DNA from: Rhodospirillaceae bacterium
Lineage (GTDB): Bacteria > Pseudomonadota > Alphaproteobacteria > SHVZ01
DNA: 64,000 nt
Assembly (NCBI GenBank): GCA_016792585.1
Contig: JAEULB010000049.1
Span: 1-64,000, forward strand
Direction: 5' to 3'
Shown piece by piece: positions 24,299 to 32,430 of this stretch (position 1 is the stretch's first letter; each line of letters opens with the position of its first letter). The position numbers and the translations under genes are program-made. The notes under the pieces were generated by a model. The model was not told the origin of the DNA and ran no database searches. It saw only the letters and a list, made by a program, of their open reading frames with translations.

Positions 24299-25419
24299 GC
24301 GGCGAACCGTCCGGGGGTCCAGTCGCGAGCGATCTCCGGCATCGCCCGTCCCAATACCGCGTCGGCGACCATCCTGCCGGCATAGGGACCCATCGAGAAC
24401 CCGGCGTTGGTCGTGAAGGCGAAGAAGAGTCCGGGACGTCCCGGCATCGGCCCGAGGGTCGGCTTCTGATCATGGGCGATCGCGGTGAATCCGACCCACG
24501 AGCGCAGAAGCGTGGCGTCCCGAAGCTGCGGCACGACCGAGCACTGGAAGCGGATGTTCTCCTGCAGCTGGTCGAGGTCCAGCTCCTTCCGGCCGCTGTC
24601 CTTGTCGCCGCGCCCCTGGAAGCCGCCGCCCAGGATGCAGGAGCCGTTGGGGAACTGCTTCAGCGTGAATTTTCCGGCGATGTGGGTGACGACGAGATTG
24701 TCCATGAACTGGCCGATCCGCTCGGTGACGCTGAGCGTGTTGACGTTGAGCCGCACCGATATCCCGATACCGAACATCGCCGCCGCTCGATCCGTCCAGG
24801 CGCCGGTTGCGAGGACGACGTTGCGGCAGTCGATGTTGCCGGCAGCAGTCGAGAGGCGGTAGCCGCCGCCCTGCGTACGCTGCCCGGTGAGGCCGGCGAC
24901 GGCGATCCCACCGCCGGCCGCGCGAAGCCCTCGGATCAGCGCCTGGCCGGTCATCAGGGGACTAGCGAAGCTGTCCTCCGCGCAGAAGGTCGCGGCCGTC
25001 ACCGTCGGGGCGAGCCACGGCGCCCGGTCGCGGAGCGCATTGCCGTCGAGCCAGTCGAGCTGGACACCCTGCGCAGCCTGGTCGGCGGCACCGGCCCTGA
25101 GCGCCGCGACATCCTCGGCGGATTGCGCGACGCGGATCCCGCCCTTGTTGACGAAGCCGATGTCCTCGTCGAGCTCGCCTGCCAGCCGCCGCCACTCGAC
25201 AAGGCCTTGGCGATAGGCAGGCAGCAGGTTCGTCGCCTTGTTCTGCAACGCACAGGTGCCGGCATTGACCGCCGAACCCTCGCGCCACGGCTCGGCCTTG
25301 TCGATCACCAGCACCTCGCGGCCGGCACGCGCCAGATGAAGCGCTGTGGTGAGGCCAATGATTCCCGCGCCCACGACGACCGTCTCGACCGCGGTCGGGA
25401 TGCCCGCCTCGCGGTTCAT
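24295..25419 (-). CDS. DAO-type FAD-dependent oxidoreductase subunit (HcnC / OoxB type)
   Basis: Substrate-oxidising flavoprotein of the heterotrimer, 374 residues, of the D-amino-acid-oxidase/glycine-oxidase fold. The N-terminal FAD motif [20 protein letters not shown] and the C-terminal motif [22 protein letters not shown] are present, as is [11 protein letters not shown]-like region [13 protein letters not shown]. It expects a secondary amine or D-amino acid such as an opine or D-hydroxyproline. The start overlaps the ATPase stop (ATGA). Direct linkage to an amino acid importer and a DapA-family lyase supports a catabolic role. Confidence 0.9.
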   Translation of the reverse strand: MNREAGIPTAVETVVVGAGIIGLTTALHLARAGREVLVIDKAEPWREGSAVNAGTCALQNKATNLLPAYRQGLVEWRRLAGELDEDIGFVNKGGIRVAQSAEDVAALRAGAADQAAQGVQLDWLDGNALRDRAPWLAPTVTAATFCAEDSFASPLMTGQALIRGLRAAGGGIAVAGLTGQRTQGGGYRLSTAAGNIDCRNVVLATGAWTDRAAAMFGIGISVRLNVNTLSVTERIGQFMDNLVVTHIAGKFTLKQFPNGSCILGGGFQGRGDKDSGRKELDLDQLQENIRFQCSVVPQLRDATLLRSWVGFTAIAHDQKPTLGPMPGRPGLFFAFTTNAGFSMGPYAGRMVADAVLGRAMPEIARDWTPGRFAA

Positions 25420-26180
25420 CGCTCGGACAGGAAGCGGCTCAGGAAGGCCTGGAGGCGTGGGTTCTGCGGACGCACCAGCAGCTCGTCGGGCGTGCCTTCC
25501 TGGCCGACCACGCCGCCATCCATGAAGCAGACGGTGTCGGCGACGTCGCGGGCGAACGCCATCTCATGCGTCACCACGACCATGGTGGTGCCGTCGACCG
25601 CCAGCTGCTTGATCACGTTCAGGACTTCACCGACCAGCTCCGGATCGAGCGCCGAGGTCACCTCGTCGAACAGCATCACCCTCGGCTGCATCGCGAGCGC
25701 GCGCGCGATCGCGACCCGCTGCGCCTGGCCGCCCGAGAGTTGCGAGGGATAGACGTCCGCCTTCTCCGCCAGCCCGACCTTGCTCAGGAGGTCGAGGGCG
25801 AGCTCCCGCGCCTCCGCGAGCGGCGTCCGCTTCACCACGACCGGCCCCTCCATGACGTTCTCGATCGCCGTCTTGTGGGGGAACAGGTTGAACTGCTGGA
25901 ACACCATGCCGACATGCGAGCGGTACTTGGCGAGCACGCGGCCGGGCGGCATCCGATGTCCCGGTCCGAAGCGCATGACGTCGTCACCGACCTCGATCGA
26001 GCCGCTAGAGGGATCCTCGAGCAGATTGATGCAGCGGAGCAGTGTCGACTTCCCGCAGCCAGACGGGCCGATCACGAAGTACTTGCCGCCCTTGGGCACG
26101 TCGAGCGAGACGCCCTTGATCGCGTGGAAGGTTCCGTAATGCTTGTGCAGGTCGGTGATGCGGATCATCGGCATGGCCAT
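25416..26180 (-). CDS. Polar amino acid ABC transporter, ATP-binding protein (GlnQ type)
   Basis: ATPase of the second amino acid importer, 254 residues. Walker [13 protein letters not shown]-loop [13 protein letters not shown], signature [14 protein letters not shown], Walker [15 protein letters not shown] and switch [11 protein letters not shown] are intact. The ATG at 26180 overlaps the permease stop by one base (TGATG). Downstream it overlaps the DAO-type dehydrogenase gene by 4 bp, tying uptake to oxidation of the same substrate. Confidence 0.94.
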   Translation of the reverse strand: MAMPMIRITDLHKHYGTFHAIKGVSLDVPKGGKYFVIGPSGCGKSTLLRCINLLEDPSSGSIEVGDDVMRFGPGHRMPPGRVLAKYRSHVGMVFQQFNLFPHKTAIENVMEGPVVVKRTPLAEARELALDLLSKVGLAEKADVYPSQLSGGQAQRVAIARALAMQPRVMLFDEVTSALDPELVGEVLNVIKQLAVDGTTMVVVTHEMAFARDVADTVCFMDGGVVGQEGTPDELLVRPQNPRLQAFLSRFLSER

Positions 26181-26833
26181 CACCGATCGACGCGCGCTTC
26201 GAGCCGGCGCGCGAGGCGCGTCAGCGGGTAGAGCAGCGCGAAGTAGAGGAGTGCCGCGAAGGTATAGACCTCGAGCGGGCGGTAGGTGGTCGAGGTGATC
26301 TGCGAGCTGACATACATGATGTCCGGCACCGCGACTACGTAGAGCAGCGAGGTGTTCTTCAGCTGCAGCACCGACTGGTTGACGAAGGGCGGCACCATCC
26401 GGCGGGTTGCCTGCGGCAGGATGATCCGGCGCATCAGCTGCATGTAGGTCATGCCGAGCGCGCGCGCCGCCTGCCACTGCCCCTTGTCGATCGACATCAC
26501 GCCGGCGCGGAAGATCTCGGCGCAGAACGAGCCCATGTAGAGCGTGAGCCCGAGACCGGCCGCCGCCCAGGCCGGCAGGTTGAAGTTGATGACGATCGGC
26601 AGCGCGTAGAAGAACCAGACGATCTGGATCAGAAGCGGCGTGCAGCGGAAGAACTGGACATAGGCGTTGATCGGCAGCGTGATCCAGCGATAGGGCGCAA
26701 GAAGCGCCACGCCGCAGACGACGCCGATCACCAGGCCGCCGACGATCGTGCCGACCGCATAGGTCAGCGTCATCAGGACGGCTTCGAACCATGCCGACTT
26801 GAGCACGACGCTGAAGTCGTACTGGTAGCCCAT
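26180..26833 (-). CDS. Polar amino acid ABC transporter permease
   Basis: The only permease of this importer, 217 residues with about five membrane segments, so it probably works as a homodimer. Visible markers are [20 protein letters not shown] and the EAA loop [20 protein letters not shown] with ARALGMT after it. It follows the binding-protein gene across a 100-bp gap that contains two hairpins, and is coupled to the ATPase gene. Confidence 0.93.
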   Translation of the reverse strand: MGYQYDFSVVLKSAWFEAVLMTLTYAVGTIVGGLVIGVVCGVALLAPYRWITLPINAYVQFFRCTPLLIQIVWFFYALPIVINFNLPAWAAAGLGLTLYMGSFCAEIFRAGVMSIDKGQWQAARALGMTYMQLMRRIILPQATRRMVPPFVNQSVLQLKNTSLLYVVAVPDIMYVSSQITSTTYRPLEVYTFAALLYFALLYPLTRLARRLEARVDR

Positions 26834-26933
26834 CTAAGCTCCACCCGTCTCTAAACGCGATCGCCCCGCGCTATGGCCGGGGCGACCGTACCTCCACCAA
26901 GTCGCGGCCCGAAGTCCGGCCGCGGTCCCTACG
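26834..26933 (-). promoter_or_regulatory. Intergenic hairpins between binding protein and permease genes
   Basis: Two inverted repeats lie in this 100-bp gap: TCGCCCCG (26861-26868) with CGGGGCGA (26878-26885), and GCGGCC (26904-26909) with GGCCGC (26918-26923). Neither is followed by a T-run on the minus strand. Such structures after a binding-protein gene commonly keep its message more abundant than the membrane parts. Confidence 0.5.
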
Positions 26934-27782
26934 CTAGAAATTGAACTCCTTCGGCAGCTTGTTCGGGTCGAGGCCGTTCTTGGCGATCGCCTCGCTCATG
27001 ACCGCCTTCACCGTGCCGTTGGCGCGGGAGCGGGCCGCCCACTCGTCGACGAACTTGTGGAAGCGGCCGTCTCCGTCCTTCCGCATGCCGCCAGCCGAAG
27101 GCAGGCCGCGGACCGGCGTCGGCACCACGATCTCGCCGAACACCTGCGGGCTTTCGGTCAGGATGCGAAGGCAGGACAGCACGTTGGTGACATAGCCGTC
27201 GGCGCGGCCAGACTGCACCGCGAGGATCGCCTGCGCGTTCTCCTTGAACGACATGTTGGTCGCCTTCGGCGCCATTTCCTGCAGCGCCTTCTCGTCGCTG
27301 GTGCCGGTGGCCGAGGAGATCTTGATCTCGGGCTTGCTGTAATCGGCCCAGCTCTTGAGGCCGGTCAGCCCCTTCCGCTGCACGACGCAATGGGCGAGGT
27401 CGTACATCGGCCCGGTCATGTCGAGCGCGCGCTTGCGCTCCTCGGTGGCGCTCATGCCGGCGAAGAGGTCGGCCTTGCCCGACTGCAGGTCGAGCACGAC
27501 ATTCGCAAACGTCGTTTCGTAGAAGTCGATCTTGATCGGCTTGCCCATCGCCTTGGCCAGCTCTTCGGCGAGCTTCCGGCAGAAGCCGATCGAATACCCC
27601 TCGTAGCGGTTGGGGCCGTCGACCTTCCACGAGTTCATCGGCACCGCGGCCATGGCGCCGCAGGTTAGCGTGCCGGTCTCGGAAATCTTGTCCCAGATCG
27701 CCTTCTGCGCGCTCGCCGGTCCGCTCGCCAGGACCGCCACGGCCAAGCCTATGGCGGCGCCGAGCTTCGTCATCGCGTTCAT
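26934..27782 (-). CDS. Amino acid ABC transporter periplasmic binding protein (family 3)
   Basis: Periplasmic receptor of the second importer, 282 residues. The signal peptide ends near ASAQ (about residue 26). Family 3 features are YEGYSIGFCRKLAEELAKAM, FANVVLDLQSGKADLFAGM and TEERKRALDMTGP. The region after the signal (ISETGTLTCGAMAAVPMN) is the usual ligand-entry strand. Placed between a DapA-family lyase (39 bp upstream) and the permease. The ligand is likely the substrate of the adjacent dehydrogenase. Confidence 0.93.
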   Translation of the reverse strand: MNAMTKLGAAIGLAVAVLASGPASAQKAIWDKISETGTLTCGAMAAVPMNSWKVDGPNRYEGYSIGFCRKLAEELAKAMGKPIKIDFYETTFANVVLDLQSGKADLFAGMSATEERKRALDMTGPMYDLAHCVVQRKGLTGLKSWADYSKPEIKISSATGTSDEKALQEMAPKATNMSFKENAQAILAVQSGRADGYVTNVLSCLRILTESPQVFGEIVVPTPVRGLPSAGGMRKDGDGRFHKFVDEWAARSRANGTVKAVMSEAIAKNGLDPNKLPKEFNF

Positions 27783-27821
27783 TGTCGATTTCCTCCCTAG
27801 GGATGGTCGCTTTTGCTTTTC

Positions 27822-28754
27822 TCAGTCCGCGGCGCGCTTCGCCGCGTTGTCCTTGAGGATGCCCCATTTGGTCAGCGTCGCCCGCAGCATCTCCAGCTGC
27901 TCGGGCGAGACCGGCTTCAGCGGATCGCGGAGATGGCCGGCCGGAAGCCCCATCAGGTTCCAGCAGGCCTTGTAGGAGGCCGGGATGGTGCCGACGCGGT
28001 TGGTGCAGTGAGCGAGCTCGTTGTAGCAGGTGACGAGCTCGCGGCGTTCGGCCTCGCTCATCTTGTCGAAGTCGTAGAAGCGGTCCGCCTGGTCGCCGAG
28101 CAGGTCGGCCTGGGAGGCGATGAAGCCGCCGGCGCCCAGCATCATGTTGCTGGAGAAGAAAGCGTTGGTGCCGACCAGCACCGACAGCTTGTCGTGGAAC
28201 TGCAGCACCCGCTGGGTGATGAATCCCGGATCGTAGTTGGTGTCCTTGAGGCAGTCGGCGTCGACCACGTCGATGATCTTGCGCAGAAGGTCGTGCGTGA
28301 TGTTGACGCCGGTGCGGTTCGGCGAGTTGTAGACCATCATCGGCAGCTTGGTCGCCTTGTAGACGGCCTCGAAGCGGCCGACCACGTCCTGCTCGGTCGC
28401 GTCGGTCCAGCTGTGAACGTAGAACTGCGGCTTGACGCAGAGCCCGTAGGCGCCGCCTTCGGCCGCTGCCGCCGCGCGCTCGATCGCCTCGCGCTCGGTG
28501 ATCGCCCAGGCGCCGACATAGACCGGGAGCTTGCCCTTGCTCTCGCGCATCGTGATCTCGGCGATCTGCCGGATCTCCTTCGTCGAGAGCGCCCAGTGCT
28601 CGCCGTTGTCAGCCGCGACCAGAAAGCCGCGCGTCCCATGCTTCAGGTTCCAGCGGATGATCTCGGCATACGAGTCGGGCAGGAACTCGCCCTTCTCGCT
28701 GAACGGGGTCACGGGAGCTGAAATGCGGATTTTCGGCGGAAGCCTGCGCGCCAT
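27822..28754 (-). CDS. DapA-family (dihydrodipicolinate synthase-like) lyase/aldolase
   Basis: A TIM-barrel class I aldolase/lyase, 310 residues. The Schiff-base lysine (DCLKDTNYD), the catalytic tyrosine (MMVYNSPNRTGVN) and the phosphate/carboxylate loop GFLVAADNGEHWAL are present. It is the first gene of the operon with an amino acid importer and an HcnABC-type dehydrogenase. In trans-4-hydroxy-L-proline catabolism a DapA-family deaminase (LhpC) acts on the product of a similar dehydrogenase, so that is a good candidate role. A true lysine-biosynthetic DapA is unlikely given the context and the ADNGEHWAL loop. Confidence 0.88.
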   Translation of the reverse strand: MARRLPPKIRISAPVTPFSEKGEFLPDSYAEIIRWNLKHGTRGFLVAADNGEHWALSTKEIRQIAEITMRESKGKLPVYVGAWAITEREAIERAAAAAEGGAYGLCVKPQFYVHSWTDATEQDVVGRFEAVYKATKLPMMVYNSPNRTGVNITHDLLRKIIDVVDADCLKDTNYDPGFITQRVLQFHDKLSVLVGTNAFFSSNMMLGAGGFIASQADLLGDQADRFYDFDKMSEAERRELVTCYNELAHCTNRVGTIPASYKACWNLMGLPAGHLRDPLKPVSPEQLEMLRATLTKWGILKDNAAKRAAD

Positions 28755-28971
28755 CGTCCCTCCTCCGGGCTGCCGCTGGCAGCCTCCTGATTCATGCGGG
28801 AACCGGTCACCGAGAGCCGCTAGAGCCTAGGCCCCGGCTCGTTGATCGGTCAATCATTTCGCCCAGGGAAACGCGCACAGCACCTTTGCGGCGCAAGCCG
28901 GATCACGCCAATGCAACCGCCGGCTATGCTACGCTCCTGCCATCACGGCCGGGAACCGTAGAGGAAGCGAC
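28755..28971. promoter_or_regulatory. Divergent promoter region between two DapA-family genes
   Basis: A 217-bp gap separates divergently transcribed lyase genes and must hold both promoters. It contains an inverted repeat TTGA-TCGG-TCAA at 28842-28853, a possible operator. No transcription factor gene is adjacent, and no clear sigma-70 boxes are visible to me. Confidence 0.4.
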
Positions 28972-29883
28972 ATGGACAAGAACACGCTTGGCGGATTCAT
29001 CCCCGCGATCGTCACGCCCTTCTCCGCGAACGGCGAGATCATGGAGGATGCGTTCAAGCATCTCGTCGACTGGCTGATCGGCAACGGCGCCACGGCGATC
29101 TGCGTCTCCGGCGACAATGGCGAGAGCTGGACGCTTTCGGCCGACGAGCGCGGACGGCTGACGCGCCTTGCGGTCGACGCTTCCAAGGGACGCGTGCCGG
29201 TGATGACCGGCTGCACCTCGCCGACCCTGTCGCAGACCCTGATCTATGCCCGCGCCGCCGAGGCGAACGGCGCGCAGGGCCTGCTGGTGATGCCGCCCAC
29301 CTACGTGCTCAAGGGTTCGCGCGACGAGATCGTCCGGCGCTTCGCCGGCATCGCCCAGGCGGTGAAGCTGCCGATCGTCGCCTACAACTCGCCCCGACGT
29401 GTCGGTTACGGGATGACGCCCGATGATCTCGGCGCCGTCCTGAACGCGGCCCCCGTCATCGGCATCAAGGAAAGCGAGCGCGAGTTCTTCCACCACACGC
29501 ACCTGCTCGAGCGCTTCCGCGACAAGATCGCGATCCTTGTCGGACCCTGCCACTTCATCCTGCCGGGCATCGCGCTGGGCGCGAAGGGCTTCATCGCCAC
29601 CGGCCCTGAGTTCCTCGGCCGCGACGCCGGGCGGCTGGTCGAGATCGGCCGCTCGAAGCCGACAGCCGAATACGCCGCGCTGCACTACAAGCTGACGGTG
29701 GTCTATCAGTTGCTGATGGGCACAGGCACTTGGCCGGCGGCATTCAAGGCCGCCCTCAACTTGATCGGCCAGCCCGCCGGGATCCCGCGCGACCCGGTCA
29801 TGCCGCTCACCGGCGAGGCGCTCGACAAGGTCCGCCGGACGCTCGACGAGCTCGGCATCGCGACCGTACGGGCAGCGGCCTGA
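28972..29883 (+). CDS. DapA-family (dihydrodipicolinate synthase-like) lyase/aldolase
   Basis: Second DapA-family protein, 303 residues, divergent from the first. The Schiff-base lysine is in VIGIKESEREF, the tyrosine in IVAYNSPRRVGYGM, and the N-terminal loop reads GATAICVSGDNGESWTLS. It is clearly paralogous to the 27822 product but not a close duplicate. Start ATG behind GAGGAAG. It may act on an alternative or downstream metabolite of the same pathway. No other gene follows in its transcription unit before the convergent tRNA. Confidence 0.88.
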   Translation: MDKNTLGGFIPAIVTPFSANGEIMEDAFKHLVDWLIGNGATAICVSGDNGESWTLSADERGRLTRLAVDASKGRVPVMTGCTSPTLSQTLIYARAAEANGAQGLLVMPPTYVLKGSRDEIVRRFAGIAQAVKLPIVAYNSPRRVGYGMTPDDLGAVLNAAPVIGIKESEREFFHHTHLLERFRDKIAILVGPCHFILPGIALGAKGFIATGPEFLGRDAGRLVEIGRSKPTAEYAALHYKLTVVYQLLMGTGTWPAAFKAALNLIGQPAGIPRDPVMPLTGEALDKVRRTLDELGIATVRAAA

Positions 29884-29918
29884 GGCCACGCCATCTGCCT
29901 CGGATTGCCTGGAGAAAG

Positions 29919-29992
29919 TGGCTGGGGGACTAGGATTCGAACCTAGACAACCAGAGTCAGAGTCTGGGGTCCTACCGTTAGACGATCCCCCA
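29919..29992 (-). tRNA. tRNA-Gln (anticodon CTG)
   Basis: The minus strand reads TGGGGGA for the acceptor arm, an anticodon stem CCAGA/TCTGG around loop CTCTGAC, and a T-arm with GGTTCGAATCC, closing with TCCCCCA-G and an encoded CCA. The anticodon CTG reads CAG glutamine codons. The 74-base length with CCA is normal. All four arms fold with canonical pairs. Confidence 0.96.
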
Positions 29993-30100
29993 ACGGTAGC
30001 GCCTTCGGTGCAGTCCCGGGGCGCTTAGGTGGGCGCTGTCTAACACAGGCCCGCGGTCCTGCAAATACCTGGACTGGGGGCCGGGTTCCCCCGCCTCCGC

Positions 30101-30568
30101 TCACTCGTCCGGGTTCCGCCAGCGGGTGGTCCGCGACTCGGGCATCGGAAAGGCCTTCTGGGTCTCCCGGAGGATCAGGTCGATCGCCTGGAGGTCCTCC
30201 ATCAGTTCCTTTTCCTCGGCCAGCGCCGCGGAATCCGCCGCCGCCACGCTGAGCCTGACGATCCCGGAGAGCCGCCGGATCGCCTCCAGGAACTCGACGT
30301 CGTGGATGCCCCCCAGCGAATTGGTATTCCAGGAGAGGGTGCCCGACGCCGCCTTGACCAGCGCCACGTCGCGGCCGATCTGCTGGCGGACGTCGTCGCG
30401 GAGCTTCCGCGACTGCACCAGCTGCGAATAGACCAGCCGGCAGAGCGACTGGATCGCCTTGCGAAGCGGCACCCTGGGCAGGCTGTCCTCGCCCCGCCTC
30501 ATCGCGCTCTCCGCCCGCGTCCTGGATCCGCCCGCATCGTGCCCGTCATTTAACCGAATCCTGGCCAA
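30101..30568 (-). CDS. Hypothetical protein, helical
   Basis: Up to 155 residues from a TTG start; an internal ATG at residue 23 behind GGAGAGC is an alternative start. The protein is soluble and charged, with probable helices (PLRKAIQSLCRLVYSQLVQSR, AEEKELMEDLQAIDLILRET) and no signal peptide, cysteine motif or membrane segment. Codon use looks like the neighbours (GC-rich third positions), which supports a real gene. It lies between the tRNA-Gln and a divergent Kef-type antiporter. I do not recognise the family. Confidence 0.6.
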   Translation of the reverse strand: MARIRLNDGHDAGGSRTRAESAMRRGEDSLPRVPLRKAIQSLCRLVYSQLVQSRKLRDDVRQQIGRDVALVKAASGTLSWNTNSLGGIHDVEFLEAIRRLSGIVRLSVAAADSAALAEEKELMEDLQAIDLILRETQKAFPMPESRTTRWRNPDE

Positions 30569-30644
30569 GACTAAAGGAAGGCCCTACATCGGGTCCAAGC
30601 CCGCCCGATCCGGATAGTCCGGATCGGGCGGCCCTGACCAGGAT

Positions 30645-32408
30645 ATGGGGATGCTCGAAACCCTCGTCGTCCTTCTTGCCGCCTCCGTCCTGTTCGTGCC
30701 GCTGTCACGCCGTTTCGGCTTCGGCAGCGTGCTGGGATACCTGATCGCGGGTGCCGCGATCGGACCGTCGGCGCTCGGCCTGGTTGCCGATGTCGACCAG
30801 ATCGCCCAGGTCTCGGAACTCGGCGTGATCATGCTGCTGTTCCTGATCGGCCTCGAGCTTCGGCCGCAGCGCCTCTGGGTGATGCGGCGGGCGATTCTCG
30901 GCCTCGGCACCGGCCAGCTGGTGCTGACCGGTGCCGCCATCGCCGCCGTCGCCTGGTGGGCGGGCGCGGCCTGGCCGGGGGCGGCGGTGATCGGCGCCGG
31001 CCTGGCGCTGTCCTCGACCGCGATCGTGCTGCCGATGCTGGCTGAGCGCGACCTGCTGGCATCGACCGCCGGCCGCGACGCCTTCTCCGTCCTTCTGTTC
31101 CAGGACCTGGCCTTCATCCCGCTGGTCGCCGCGGTGCCGCTGCTCGCCGGCGGCTCGATGGCGGACACCGTCTCCTGGCAGGACGTGCTCGGCGCCATCG
31201 CCGTCGCGGTCGCGATCGTCGTCGGCGGGCGCTTCGTCGTCACTCCCCTCTTCCGCCTGCTCGGCGGTGCCAGGACGCCGGAGGTCTTCACCGCGATGGC
31301 GCTGCTGGTCGTGGTGGGCACCGCGACGCTGGCCCACGTCGCCGGACTCTCCACCTCGCTCGGCGCCTTCCTCGCCGGCGTGCTGCTGTCGGACTCCTCG
31401 TATCGCCACGAGCTCCAGGCCGACATCGAACCTTTCGAGGGCCTGCTCCTGGGCTTCTTCTTCATGTCGGTCGGTATGTCGGCGAACCTGGCCCTGGTGC
31501 TGGCGGAACCGATGCTGATCGTTGCCGGCGTGATCGGCCTTGTCGCCGTCAAGGCGGCGATCGTCCTCGCGCTCGGATACATCGCCGGCCAGGACTCGAA
31601 GACCGCCATCCGGTTCGCGCTCGCGCTGCCGCAGGGAAGCGAATTCAGCTTCGTCCTCTTCGGCGTCGCGGTCGCCGCCGGCACGCTGGCCCAGGCCGAG
31701 GCCGATCGCGCCATGCTGATCGTGGCGCTTTCGATGGCGGCGACCCCGCTGCTCTTCGCCGCCTCGGAGAAGCTGATCGTGCCCAGGCTCCGCACACACA
31801 CGCACGAGCCGGCCTACGACCGCATCGAATCCCAGGGAACGCCGGTCATCATCGCCGGTTTTGGCCGCATGGGGCAGATCGTCGGGCGCCTGCTCCGCCT
31901 TCAGGGCATCCCCTTCACCGCGCTCGACAAGGATCCCGACCAGGTCGAGGTGCTCAGGCGCTTCGGAACCGTCGTCTATTTCGGCGATCCGACCCGGCTC
32001 GAGCTGCTGCGCGCCGCCGGCGCCGCCGAAGCGAAGATCCTGGTGATCGCGGTCGACGAGACCGAGGAGACTCTGAGACTAGCCGAGATCGCCAAGCGCC
32101 ACTTCCCCCACCTCAAGGTGATGTCGCGGGCCCGCAACCGCCGCCACGTCCATCTGCTGATGGACCGGGGCCTCACCGACATCGTCCGCGAGACCTTCCA
32201 CTCGAGCCTCAAGCTCTCGGAGATGGTTCTGGCGGAGCTCGGCGTCGCCGAGAGCACGATCAAGCGCGCGCTCGACATGTTCGCCGAGCACGACGAGCGC
32301 GCGCTCCGTCAGGCGCACGCCTTCTACCAGGACGAGCGCAAGATGCTGCAGAGTGCCCAAGAAGCCGCCGCCGAGCTCACCACGCTGTTCGAGGCCGACC
32401 GCCGTTAG
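30645..32408 (+). CDS. Kef-type CPA2 monovalent cation:proton antiporter with RCK domain
   Basis: Inner-membrane K+ (or Na+)/H+ antiporter or glutathione-gated efflux system. The 587-residue protein has about twelve membrane helices (FGSVLGYLIAGAAIGPSALG, LGVIMLLFLIGLELRP, SSTAIVLPML, FQDLAFIPLV), then a cytoplasmic RCK/TrkA-N domain from about residue 400 (VIIAGFGRMGQIVGRLL, VVYFGDPTRLELL). This is the KefB/KefC/YbaL layout. No KefF/KefG ancillary gene is adjacent. It starts at ATG 30645 (or 30651) and is divergent from the hypothetical gene. Gating ligand and ion are not predictable. Confidence 0.93.
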   Translation: MGMLETLVVLLAASVLFVPLSRRFGFGSVLGYLIAGAAIGPSALGLVADVDQIAQVSELGVIMLLFLIGLELRPQRLWVMRRAILGLGTGQLVLTGAAIAAVAWWAGAAWPGAAVIGAGLALSSTAIVLPMLAERDLLASTAGRDAFSVLLFQDLAFIPLVAAVPLLAGGSMADTVSWQDVLGAIAVAVAIVVGGRFVVTPLFRLLGGARTPEVFTAMALLVVVGTATLAHVAGLSTSLGAFLAGVLLSDSSYRHELQADIEPFEGLLLGFFFMSVGMSANLALVLAEPMLIVAGVIGLVAVKAAIVLALGYIAGQDSKTAIRFALALPQGSEFSFVLFGVAVAAGTLAQAEADRAMLIVALSMAATPLLFAASEKLIVPRLRTHTHEPAYDRIESQGTPVIIAGFGRMGQIVGRLLRLQGIPFTALDKDPDQVEVLRRFGTVVYFGDPTRLELLRAAGAAEAKILVIAVDETEETLRLAEIAKRHFPHLKVMSRARNRRHVHLLMDRGLTDIVRETFHSSLKLSEMVLAELGVAESTIKRALDMFAEHDERALRQAHAFYQDERKMLQSAQEAAAELTTLFEADRR

Positions 32409-32430
32409 GTGGCGGTTGACCTCCGAAGCA

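Noticed and set aside
22599-25419. Hydrogen cyanide synthase HcnABC
   Set aside because: The same subunit layout is shared by opine oxidases and D-hydroxyproline dehydrogenases, and the linked amino acid importer and DapA-family lyase fit catabolism, not cyanogenesis.
29919-30100. Integration site of a mobile element at tRNA-Gln
   Set aside because: No integrase gene, no repeated tRNA 3' end within the window and no change in base composition next to it.
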